A DNA stretch of 12,497 nt, taken from the NCBI GenBank assembly GCA_043771735.1, contig JAYVGW010000249.1, forward strand, positions 1 to 12,497. The letters are read 5' to 3'. Below are positions 7,121 to 12,497 of this stretch, in pieces (position 1 is the first letter of the stretch; every line of letters starts with the position of its first letter). The position numbers and the translations under genes were made by a program. The notes beneath the pieces were generated by a model, which had not been told where the DNA came from, did no database searches, and saw nothing but the letters and a program-made list of their open reading frames with translations. The stretch comes from Methyloglobulus sp043771735 (GTDB taxonomy: Bacteria; Pseudomonadota; Gammaproteobacteria; Methylococcales; Methylomonadaceae).

Positions 7121-8755
7121 TCAAGTAATCACATCCGGCTCAATCCTACCCGTCCGTTTTTTGACTTCGCAAAACTGTTCAGCCAAGTCAATCAAATCTG
7201 CCAACGCAACTTGCGCATCCTGGTTATGCTTAGTGGCATCGGGTTCAAACCGTTCCAGATAGATTCTTAAGGTCGCACCGACTGTACCCGTCCCTGACAG
7301 GCGGAACACCATCCTCGAGCCGTTGACGAAACCAATACGTACGCCTTGGTTACTACTGACACTGCCATCGACAGGATCGGTATAGCTAAATTCATCGGCG
7401 AATTTGACTTCATATTCACCAAAAGTTTGCCCAGGTAACGTAGGCAATTGGCTACGCAAATGCTCCACAATCCCTTTGGCAATGGTTGAATCAACGGCCT
7501 CATAGTCATGACGGCAATAAATATCGCGACCGAATATTCTCCAATGTTCTTGAACGATGTCGGCGACGGATTGGCGTTTTACAGCGATCAAGTTCAGCCA
7601 GAACAGCACCGCCCACACGCCATCTTTCTCGCGTACATGATCGGAACCCGTGCCAAAACTTTCCTCTCCGCATAAGGTGATTTTGCCTGCATCCAACAGG
7701 TTACCAAAAAATTTCCAACCGGTCGGGGTCTCAAAACAAGGGATATTATATTTGGCAGCCACGCGATCCACAGCTTGGCTGGTCGGCATGGAACGGGCGA
7801 CCCCCGCCAAACCCTTGGCATAAGCGGGAATCAAATGGGCGTTCGCTGCCATAATCGCAAGGCTGTCGCTGGGGGTCACAAAGATTTGTCGTCCGGTAAT
7901 CATGTTTCGGTCGCCATCACCATCCGAGGCAGCACCAAACGTCGGCGCTGTATCGCTAAACATGGTTTCCGCCAGCTCGTGGGCATGGGCAAGGTTAGGG
8001 TCGGGATGTCCTCCGCCAAAATCCTCCAACGGCACGGCATTGATAATGGAATTTGGACTAGCCCCCAGCAAATCGACAAAAATACGCTTCGCATAAGGCC
8101 CGGTAATCGCATGCATGGCATCGAAAAGCAGGGTGGTATAACCGCTGCTAATACTTTGTTTAAGCAAGGGAAAATCAAATAACGATTGCATTAACTCTGC
8201 ATAATCCGTGACGGGATCAATAATAGTGATGGTAACCCCATCCAGTTGCTGCGTGCCAATCTGATCTAAATCGACATCTTTCATTACCGCAATTTTATAA
8301 TTATCAATCACTTGGCTGCGCTTAAAAAAAGCATCGGTGTACTTTTCGGGGGCTGGGCCACCGTTGCTGACATTATATTTGATGCCGAAATCTTCATCCG
8401 GCCCACCGGGGTTGTGGCTGGCAGACAATACTAATCCGCCGAAAGCGTTATACTTCCTGATAATGTGCGAAGCCGCTGGGGTTGATAATAAACCGCCCTG
8501 CCCTATAATTAATCCACCAAAACCGTTGGCAGCCGCAATTTTAATGATACTTTGGATAGCGGTTCGGTTAAAATAGCGACCATCGCCGCCTAACACCAAG
8601 GTTTTACCGGAAAAGTCCTCCAGCGAATCAAAAATGGCTTGGACGAAATTTTCCAGATACCCGGGCTGTTGAAAAACTTTAACTTTTTTGCGCAGCCCAG
8701 AAGTTCCTGGATTTTGGTCGCTAAAAGGCTGGGTGACAATGGTTTCGACTTGCAT
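7121..8755 (-). CDS. pgm: Phosphoglucomutase, alpha-D-glucose-specific
   Basis: Cytoplasmic enzyme interconverting glucose-1-phosphate and glucose-6-phosphate, linking glycogen, sucrose and sugar-nucleotide synthesis to glycolysis. 544 residues, the usual length for the Pgm group related to E. coli Pgm and eukaryotic PGM1. Seen: an N-terminal NPGTSGLRKKV (15-25); the phosphoserine loop LSASHNPGG with Ser113; the Mg2+ loop DGDGDR (278-283); the sugar-binding CGEESFG (362-368); TPTGWKFFGNL just before it; and the C-terminal phosphate-binding RLSGTGTVGATLR. All four domains are complete. An AGGA sits 7 nt before the ATG at 8755. The 75-bp region to the divergent L,D-transpeptidase must hold both promoters. 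No terminator is visible at the 3' end, which almost touches the transporter gene. Confidence 0.96.
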   Translation of the reverse strand: MQVETIVTQPFSDQNPGTSGLRKKVKVFQQPGYLENFVQAIFDSLEDFSGKTLVLGGDGRYFNRTAIQSIIKIAAANGFGGLIIGQGGLLSTPAASHIIRKYNAFGGLVLSASHNPGGPDEDFGIKYNVSNGGPAPEKYTDAFFKRSQVIDNYKIAVMKDVDLDQIGTQQLDGVTITIIDPVTDYAELMQSLFDFPLLKQSISSGYTTLLFDAMHAITGPYAKRIFVDLLGASPNSIINAVPLEDFGGGHPDPNLAHAHELAETMFSDTAPTFGAASDGDGDRNMITGRQIFVTPSDSLAIMAANAHLIPAYAKGLAGVARSMPTSQAVDRVAAKYNIPCFETPTGWKFFGNLLDAGKITLCGEESFGTGSDHVREKDGVWAVLFWLNLIAVKRQSVADIVQEHWRIFGRDIYCRHDYEAVDSTIAKGIVEHLRSQLPTLPGQTFGEYEVKFADEFSYTDPVDGSVSSNQGVRIGFVNGSRMVFRLSGTGTVGATLRIYLERFEPDATKHNQDAQVALADLIDLAEQFCEVKKRTGRIEPDVIT

Positions 8756-8830
8756 ACTTGTTCCTGTGCGGTAATTAAACTGTTTAGGTAAAGTACACTA
8801 AATTTCTTATCTCGTGTAGACCTTACGATT

Positions 8831-9373
8831 ATGTTACGGATTTATTTATTTCTGATTGGTAGTTTTTTTTCTTTGAACGTCATAGCCTATGACAATATTT
8901 GGCTGCTGATAGACACGACGGCGCTCAAAATTGAAGTAAAAAATGGCGAGCAAACCATTGATACCATTGAAGGTATTGCAATAGGCCAATCAGGCGCAGG
9001 GCAAAAAACGCATCGCGGCGACAACATTACGCCTTATGGTGAATACAAAATTGGCTGGGTGGGCGAAAGGAGTTCATTTCATCGGTTTTTTGGCCTCAAT
9101 TACCCTTCCGTTAAAGATGCTGAAAACGCACGGCGTAAAGGCCTTATTGATCAATTTACTTACGCAGACATCATTAATGCCCACCTGTACAATCAAGTCC
9201 CACCCCAAAATACGCCTTTGGGCGGACGGATCGGCATCCACGGACTTGGGAACGCCAGTGAAAAGATACATAGGACGATGAATTGGACGCATGGTTGCAT
9301 CGCATTGACCAATAACCAGATCGATCATCTAAGCCAATGGGTGAATACCGGAACGCTAGTAAAAATAAAATAA
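8831..9373 (+). CDS. Periplasmic L,D-transpeptidase (YkuD domain)
   Basis: A 180-residue secreted enzyme. L,D-transpeptidases act on meso-DAP in peptidoglycan, making 3-3 cross-links or attaching lipoproteins; relatives such as DpaA (YafK) instead cleave the lipoprotein link. Seen: a signal peptide (about 1-19, hydrophobic core YLFLIGSFFSLNVIA) with probable cleavage before Tyr20/Asp21; a YkuD fold from about 22; TPYGEY (67-72); LGGRIGIHGLG with His137; and the catalytic motif NWTHGCIALTN with His154 and Cys156. The LNYPSVKDAENARRKG segment resembles the YafK-like subgroup (COG3034), from memory. No LysM domain is present. It lies 86 bp upstream of an Lpp-like lipoprotein ending in lysine, a plausible substrate. 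Whether it links or cleaves is not decided by sequence. Confidence 0.88.
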   Translation: MLRIYLFLIGSFFSLNVIAYDNIWLLIDTTALKIEVKNGEQTIDTIEGIAIGQSGAGQKTHRGDNITPYGEYKIGWVGERSSFHRFFGLNYPSVKDAENARRKGLIDQFTYADIINAHLYNQVPPQNTPLGGRIGIHGLGNASEKIHRTMNWTHGCIALTNNQIDHLSQWVNTGTLVKIK

Positions 9374-9395
9374 TACTGGAAAATATTAAAAACGA

Positions 9396-9404
9396 TGCTA
9401 GAAT
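9396..9404 (+). promoter_or_regulatory. Extended -10 promoter element of the Lpp-like gene
   Basis: TGCTAGAAT is an extended -10 (TG-n-TAGAAT, five of six to consensus). It would start transcription near 9411, leaving a leader of about 50 nt. The -35 region (CTGGAA, 17-bp spacing) is weak, as is usual with extended -10 promoters. A separate promoter here would allow the lipoprotein to be made far more abundantly than the upstream transpeptidase. Confidence 0.45.
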
Positions 9405-9459
9405 TTAATCGGCTATACGTTTTTTTTGTAGCAATAACTTGGAAATAAGGAAAATACAC

Positions 9460-9717
9460 ATGAAAAAATTAATGAAAATCTCAATGATTGCTCTGGCGGC
9501 TAGCTTAGTGGTTGGCTGTGCTACCAACTCAGATATCGAAAACTTGCAAACTCAGATTGATGGCCTGAAAACATCAGTTGCACAAGCATCTTCTGATGCA
9601 GCGAGCGCTCAAGCTGCTGCAACTGATGCAAAAGCTGCCGCTGAACGTGCTGCTCAATATGCACAAGATACCAACAGCAAATTGGACAATATGTTCAAAA
9701 AATCAATGATGAAATAA
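9460..9717 (+). CDS. Lpp/OprI-like murein lipoprotein
   Basis: An 85-residue outer-membrane lipoprotein, probably abundant, of the Braun lipoprotein (Lpp) / Pseudomonas OprI kind. Seen: signal peptide with lipobox LVVGC and lipidated Cys20; then an alpha-helical coiled coil with heptad spacing (SDIENLQTQIDGLKTSV) that turns alanine-rich (about 41-68); and the end SKLDNMFKKSMMK, comparable to NQRLDNMATKYRK of E. coli Lpp. The C-terminal residue is lysine (Lys85), as in forms covalently bound to peptidoglycan. I start at ATG 9460: AGGA lies 8 nt upstream and the signal peptide is then of normal size. A longer in-frame start at 9439 would spoil it. A strong terminator follows 26 nt after the stop. 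I leave the symbol blank because lpp versus oprI orthology is not resolved. Confidence 0.88.
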   Translation: MKKLMKISMIALAASLVVGCATNSDIENLQTQIDGLKTSVAQASSDAASAQAAATDAKAAAERAAQYAQDTNSKLDNMFKKSMMK

Positions 9718-9743
9718 GCCTCATTATTGTAATACGCAAGACC

Positions 9744-9781
9744 AAAAAAAGCCCGGTGGCGTGAACCATCGGGCTTTTTTT
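9744..9781. terminator. Bidirectional rho-independent terminator
   Basis: AGCCCGGTGG (9750-9759) pairs with CCATCGGGCT (9766-9775) around a CGTGAA loop, with one G-T pair. An A-run (9744-9750) precedes the stem and a T-run (9775-9781) follows it, so it can work on both strands. It would end the Lpp-like transcript and the convergent rdgC transcript. Confidence 0.92.
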
Positions 9782-9790
9782 GTACCCTTT

Positions 9791-10699
9791 TTATGACTTG
9801 GCTTCCCCACCGAACAACTCAATCATACGTGGCAAAAATGAACTCAGCTCTGCGGACATAATGGAGAAATCCACATCGAAGCGCATGTCTTCGTCATCAA
9901 TTTCTATATCCTCCAATTGATCCTGGACTAAATCCAGGAACCGCAAGCGTTTGATGGAGAAATTCTTGTCCATCACAAAAGACAGCCGGTCAGCCCAACT
10001 TAGTGCCAATTTAATCACTTCTTTACCTGAATCCAGATGGTTCTGAATTTCCGGCAGAGACAAATCATGTCGCTTACAACGGATAACGCTGCCCTCCTCC
10101 CCTGGTGAAAGCAGCTCACACTCGTCCTCGACCACAATATCGGCAGGTGTCTGCTGGGTGACCAGCCATTGCGTCATGACCATAACCGGGTTGTTGACGG
10201 TGTTGATCGGCCCAGCAGGTAACGACCCCAATGATTTACGCAATAAACTCAACAAATCCTCGGCATTTTTTGCCGAAGCCGCATCAACCACCAACCAGCC
10301 GCCTTTGGGGTCAATGTACGCATAAATCTTTCGGGAAAACGTAAATGCTTTTGGCAGCAAATCAAAGATAAGTTCATCTTTAAGCTGAGTCCGTTCTTTT
10401 TTTGATAACTTACGTCCCTGTTGTTCTTCCGCCTCAGCCGCTTTCTCCTGGATCATTTCATTGACGACTGCCGTCGGCAACACCCGCTCTTCTTTTTTGA
10501 CACACAGCATCATATAGCCGTTAGTTGAATGCACCAGCGATTGCTCCGCCTTGCCCAAAGGCGCAGTCCAGCCGAAACTGGATTCTTCATGTGCGCCGCA
10601 AGGGCGAAAACGCAGGGTTTCGAGTTTTTCCGCCAGTTCATCGGCATTTAAAGTAAAAGGTTCGGTAAAACGAAAAGGGCTAAGATTTTTAAACCACAT
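9791..10699 (-). CDS. rdgC: Recombination-associated protein RdgC
   Basis: A ring-shaped DNA-binding protein that coats duplex DNA and, in E. coli, restrains RecA-dependent recombination; it is associated with the nucleoid. Seen: MWFKNLSPFRF at the start; RFRPCG; GYMMLCVKKEERVLP; the QGRKLSKKERTQLKDEL basic stretch; the conserved ASAKNAEDLLSLLRKSLGSL; IRCKRHDLSLPEIQNHLDSG; and a final FGGEAKS close to GLGGEAQR of E. coli. With the ATG at 10699 it has 302 residues (303 in E. coli) and begins at the family's MWFKNL. An upstream in-frame ATG at 10744 would add 15 unrelated residues and is rejected. No strong ribosome binding site is visible. It is divergent from the small membrane protein gene and ends at the shared terminator. 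Confidence 0.95.
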   Translation of the reverse strand: MWFKNLSPFRFTEPFTLNADELAEKLETLRFRPCGAHEESSFGWTAPLGKAEQSLVHSTNGYMMLCVKKEERVLPTAVVNEMIQEKAAEAEEQQGRKLSKKERTQLKDELIFDLLPKAFTFSRKIYAYIDPKGGWLVVDAASAKNAEDLLSLLRKSLGSLPAGPINTVNNPVMVMTQWLVTQQTPADIVVEDECELLSPGEEGSVIRCKRHDLSLPEIQNHLDSGKEVIKLALSWADRLSFVMDKNFSIKRLRFLDLVQDQLEDIEIDDEDMRFDVDFSIMSAELSSFLPRMIELFGGEAKS

Positions 10700-10714
10700 A
10701 ATGTGAAGGTATCC

Positions 10715-10743
10715 TGTGCAAATTGGAGCGGCATTATTGCACA
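10715..10743. promoter_or_regulatory. Inverted repeat upstream of rdgC
   Basis: TGTGCAA (10715-10721) and TTGCACA (10737-10743) form a perfect 7-bp inverted repeat with a 15-nt spacer, starting 16 bp upstream of the rdgC ATG in the divergent region. It could be an operator or part of the promoter. I do not recognise a regulator, and a repeat of this length can occur by chance. Confidence 0.25.
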
Positions 10744-10845
10744 ATGTGGCACGGGCGCGAACCGCAAATTAGCCGCACCTATAAACCCGCGCAAAACAGC
10801 CAGCCAGTCTGTGATAAAGTAGGCATTATTTTTTTTGAGGTACCG

Positions 10846-11040
10846 ATGGAACCCTTATCAACTTGGGAAAACGTATTTTTGGGCGCTCTGGCTTTACTGC
10901 TGATTTTCTGGATGAAACCCGGCGTTAAAGCCGCCATGGAAAAAAGCAAAACTGCCAAAACCGACTGGCCCGGACTGCTCATCCCCTTAGCCCTTGTCGT
11001 GTTGTTTGTTATGTTCCTTATCGCAATGGTCAAGCCATAA
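10846..11040 (+). CDS. Small two-helix membrane protein upstream of darP
   Basis: A 64-residue protein that I do not recognise by name. Seen: a short N-terminus (MEPLSTWEN), a first hydrophobic helix (about 10-23), a basic, partly amphipathic loop (KPGVKAAMEKSKTAKTD, 24-40) and a second helix (about 43-61) ending MVKP. By the positive-inside rule the basic loop is cytoplasmic and both ends are periplasmic. The ATG at 10846 is chosen because TGAGG ends 5 nt upstream; an in-frame ATG at 10723 would add 41 residues that do not look like protein and cover the rdgC promoter region. Its TAA overlaps the darP ATG by one base (TAATG), so the two are probably translated together. No enzymatic motif is present. 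A membrane role for a ribosome-maturation neighbour is unexplained. Confidence 0.75.
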   Translation: MEPLSTWENVFLGALALLLIFWMKPGVKAAMEKSKTAKTDWPGLLIPLALVVLFVMFLIAMVKP

Positions 11041-11618
11041 TGAACGAATACGACGACTACGAAGAAACTGGCGAAGATGTCGAATACTACGCCGTCCGCC
11101 CCAATAAAACGCAGATAAAAAAAGAAATCTCAGAACTTTTCGCGTTAGGCGAAACAATGTCTAAACTGTATCCAGCGCAATTAAATAGCTTGGAACTGCC
11201 AGAAAACATCCGCAAGGCCATCAGCGAAGTGGGGGACATGCCGCATAAAGGCGCACGCAAGCGCTTGCTGAAATACATCGCAGGCCAGCTCCATAAAATA
11301 GACGCAGACCCCATACAGGAAAAGCTAGACCGCATCCAAAACAAGAGCGCCCACTCCGTCAGGGAACACCACATTACCGAACACTGGCGCGACCGGCTGA
11401 TCCATGAAGGCAAAGAAGCCATAACGGCATTATTTGACGAGCAACCCACGGCAGACTTACAACAAATCAGGCAGCTATTGCGGAATATCAAAAAAGAAAC
11501 TGAAACCAACGCACCGCCTAAATCATCACGTTTGCTATACCGTTACCTAAAAAACTTGTTCCAATTTGAGGGTGCTACCGAAGCAGATGACGAACAGGAA
11601 ACAGGTTTTTTGGATTAA
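11040..11618 (+). CDS. darP: Dual-action ribosomal maturation protein DarP (YjgA)
   Basis: A cytoplasmic DUF615 protein that in E. coli associates with the late pre-50S particle and promotes its maturation. 192 residues (183 in E. coli). Seen: an acidic N-terminus (residues 2-15); the family signature RPNKTQIKKE (20-29); ELFALGETMSKL; LELPENIRKAI; the HKGARKRLLKYIAGQLHKID block; and a C-terminal region containing TEHWRDRLIHEG and ADLQQIRQLLRNIKKE. The composition is strongly helical and charged. Its start codon overlaps the stop of the upstream small membrane gene, indicating an operon whose promoter lies in the rdgC divergent spacer. The weak hairpin at 11671-11704 may terminate it. Confidence 0.93.
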   Translation: MNEYDDYEETGEDVEYYAVRPNKTQIKKEISELFALGETMSKLYPAQLNSLELPENIRKAISEVGDMPHKGARKRLLKYIAGQLHKIDADPIQEKLDRIQNKSAHSVREHHITEHWRDRLIHEGKEAITALFDEQPTADLQQIRQLLRNIKKETETNAPPKSSRLLYRYLKNLFQFEGATEADDEQETGFLD

Positions 11619-11628
11619 GCGGGGACTC

Positions 11629-11709
11629 ATGGAGATGATAACTTTGGAAAAAGAAAGACAACACACATCAACCTTACTTAACGGCTATGCCAGCACGGTA
11701 AGGTATTAA
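11629..11709 (+). CDS. Possible 26-residue ORF, perhaps a truncated gene start
   Basis: An ATG at 11629 follows GGGGA at short spacing and opens 26 codons before TAA at 11707-11709. The peptide (MEMITLEKERQ...) looks ordinary, so it could be the start of a gene cut by an insertion near 11705, or chance. The inverted repeat at 11671-11704 lies inside it. No homologue is recognised. Confidence 0.2.
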   Translation: MEMITLEKERQHTSTLLNGYASTVRY

Positions 11710-11716
11710 CTTTTTT
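11671..11716 (+). terminator. Weak terminator-like hairpin after darP
   Basis: ACCTTAC (11671-11677) and GTAAGGT (11698-11704) pair perfectly, with a small GGC/GCC stem in the loop, and a run of six T (11711-11716) follows after six bases. The stem is AT-rich and the T-run is set apart, so efficiency would be low. Confidence 0.3.
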
Positions 11717-11883
11717 CGGAAAATAAGCATTATTGGGGATCTCCAACTAATTCAAAAAACGCCTTCGCCTTCTAGGGATAGAGGAAGTGCCGCAGCGAGT
11801 ATGGAACTCGCGCCGTCTCCCTTCAAGATGCCTACATGGATTAGGTAGCAGCGCAATGCAGGAGCTATTGCCAACAAGATTGG

Positions 11884-11923
11884 CTAAGCGTAAGGATTCC
11901 TTCGTAAATGCGTAAAGTCGCCC
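11884..11923. repeat. Possible Tn3-type terminal inverted repeat
   Basis: This 40-bp stretch begins 17 nt beyond the transposase stop. On the minus strand it starts GGGCGACTTTACGC and ends GGAATCCTTACGCTTAG, which resembles the inner part of Tn5393-like ends (GGAATCCTACGCTAAG), from memory. That orientation is opposite to what is expected at the tnpA 3' side, unless it belongs to a neighbouring element. GCGTAA occurs twice within it. The second end is not in the window. Confidence 0.3.
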
Positions 11924-11940
11924 TGAAACCCGCATCACGC

Positions 11941-12497
11941 CTAGATTTCAAACATAACCCCATAGTCAATCGGTAGCGGATATCGCTCTTTCAGATCGAA
12001 TAGTCCAAAGCGATTGAGGTGAGATGCCCGGTACGGACTGAAGCCGGCAATTAATTCCGGTGTCAGCTTCATCCCTTCCGCTTCCAATTCCTTTAATGCC
12101 TGCGTGATAGTATGGCAATTATGGAAAATGACCAGGTTTGCGATCAAGTGATTGTATTTGATGATCTTCAGTTGGTCATCGCGAACGTTTTCGGTGATCG
12201 TATCGGCTCCGAAATAAACCCATTGGGCGAACTGATTGAAGCCTTCGCACTTGTTTTGCGCTGCCTGAATGATGCGGCGTAGGTCTTCATCGCCAATATA
12301 CTCTAGCAAGAATGTGGTACGGGACCACCCTGCCCAGTTCCCGGAATGCAAAGTATAGCTTGTTCTTTCGGCTTGCTGTGCCGAGTTTGCGCAGTATGGT
12401 CGAGGGTGAAATCCGACCCGCCCGAATGGATTGGGCGACTTGCAGCATATCCGGCAAATGGCAAGCGATCAAATCCCAGTCAATGGCTTCCTTGGTG
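11941..12497 (-). pseudogene. tnpA: Tn3-family transposase TnpA, 3' part, frameshifted
   Basis: The C-terminal part of a Tn3-family DDE transposase, which catalyses replicative transposition; the 5' part lies beyond the window. Frame one, from the edge to about 12320, gives DWDLIACHLPDMLQV and ends YFAFRELGRVV before running out of frame to a TGA near 12287. Frame two continues from there as RTTFLLEYIGDEDLRR, QNKCEGFNQFAQWVYFG and LNRFGLFDL to a TAG at 11941. In relatives these segments are joined (ELGRVVRTxFLL), so one extra G in the GGG at 12321-12323 (+ strand) breaks the gene. The glutamate in NKCEGF is probably the third catalytic acid. Reading is otherwise clean, so decay is recent or the base is a sequencing error. 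No GGGG-type terminal repeat is clear next to the stop. Confidence 0.85.

Larger units (their letters stand above)
11619..11940. other. Gene-poor, hairpin-rich junction to transposon remnant
   Basis: These 322 bases have no convincing gene. They hold a short open frame (11629-11709), an inverted repeat ACCTTAC/GTAAGGT (11671-11677 and 11698-11704), the hairpins GCGAGT/ACTCGC (11795-11811) and GCCAA/TTGGC, and a motif resembling a transposon end (11884-11923). Open frames on either strand between 11720 and 11938 look like low-complexity Arg- or Gly-rich peptides, not protein. It is probably the boundary between darP and an inserted Tn3-type element, partly decayed. Confidence 0.5.

Noticed and set aside
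7486..8576. Several + strand open frames opposite pgm
   Set aside because: All are antisense shadows of the complete phosphoglucomutase gene.
10700..10744. N-terminal extension of RdgC by 15 residues
   Set aside because: RdgC proteins begin with M-(L)-WFKNL, matching the ATG at 10699; the extension is unlike the family.
10723..10845. 41-residue extension of the small membrane protein
   Set aside because: GAGG precedes the ATG at 10846 at good spacing, and the extension covers the divergent promoter region.
11795..11890. Integron attC-like site suggested by clustered hairpins
   Set aside because: The conserved RYYYAAC/GTTRRRY core pairs are not present, and there is no integrase.
11747..11938. 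63-codon minus strand open frame beside the transposase
   Set aside because: Arg-rich low-complexity peptide arising from hairpin-rich sequence, with no family resemblance or ribosome binding site.
12321..12323. Programmed ribosomal frameshift in the transposase
   Set aside because: The run is only three bases, with no A-rich slippery heptamer or stimulatory structure apparent; Tn3 transposases are normally single-frame.

Overview
The window looks like chromosomal DNA from a gammaproteobacterium. Several genes are close to their Escherichia coli counterparts: BamD, RluD, PgeF, RdgC, DarP and an OprI/Lpp-type lipoprotein. The divergent bamD / rluD-pgeF arrangement is also the enterobacterial and pseudomonad one. 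Protein style and moderate GC content suggest an environmental lineage such as a methanotroph (Methylococcales). That placement is an impression from memory, not a computed result. Most of the window is ordinary housekeeping DNA. The accessory parts are a toxin-antitoxin pair (about 2.68-3.40 kb), a 148-bp palindromic MITE-like element (4.35-4.50 kb) and a decayed Tn3-family transposon end (11.7-12.5 kb).

Layout, left to right. Bases 1-282 hold at most the last codons of an unrecognised + strand gene. Next is a large Lon-family AAA+ protease with an intact Ser-Lys dyad and a degenerate Walker A motif. An RHH-type antitoxin and a PIN-domain toxin follow, with an inverted repeat upstream that may be an operator. 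The pair ends 8 nt before the convergent bamD. BamD has an unusual acidic, cysteine-containing insert just after its lipobox. The bamD-rluD divergent spacer carries the palindromic element. rluD, pgeF and a ZIP-family metal transporter overlap end to start and look like one operon. The transporter uses a TTG start.

phosphoglucomutase (pgm) lies on the minus strand, ending one nucleotide from the transporter stop. Divergent from pgm are a periplasmic L,D-transpeptidase and an Lpp/OprI-like lipoprotein ending in lysine, followed by a strong bidirectional terminator shared with the convergent rdgC. Divergent from rdgC, a 64-residue two-helix membrane protein is coupled by TAATG to darP (yjgA). 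After darP there are about 320 bases without a convincing gene but with several hairpins and a transposon-end-like motif. The window ends in the 3' part of a Tn3-family transposase (minus strand) broken by a single extra base.

Functional themes: outer-membrane and envelope maintenance (BamD, L,D-transpeptidase, Lpp-like protein, PgeF), ribosome maturation (RluD, DarP), DNA maintenance (RdgC), proteolysis (Lon-like) and central sugar metabolism (Pgm). I see no rRNA, tRNA, CRISPR array or prophage. I do not see a clearly new multi-gene system. The best candidates for novelty are the palindromic element, the BamD insert, the Lpp/L,D-transpeptidase pairing and the small membrane protein coupled to DarP.
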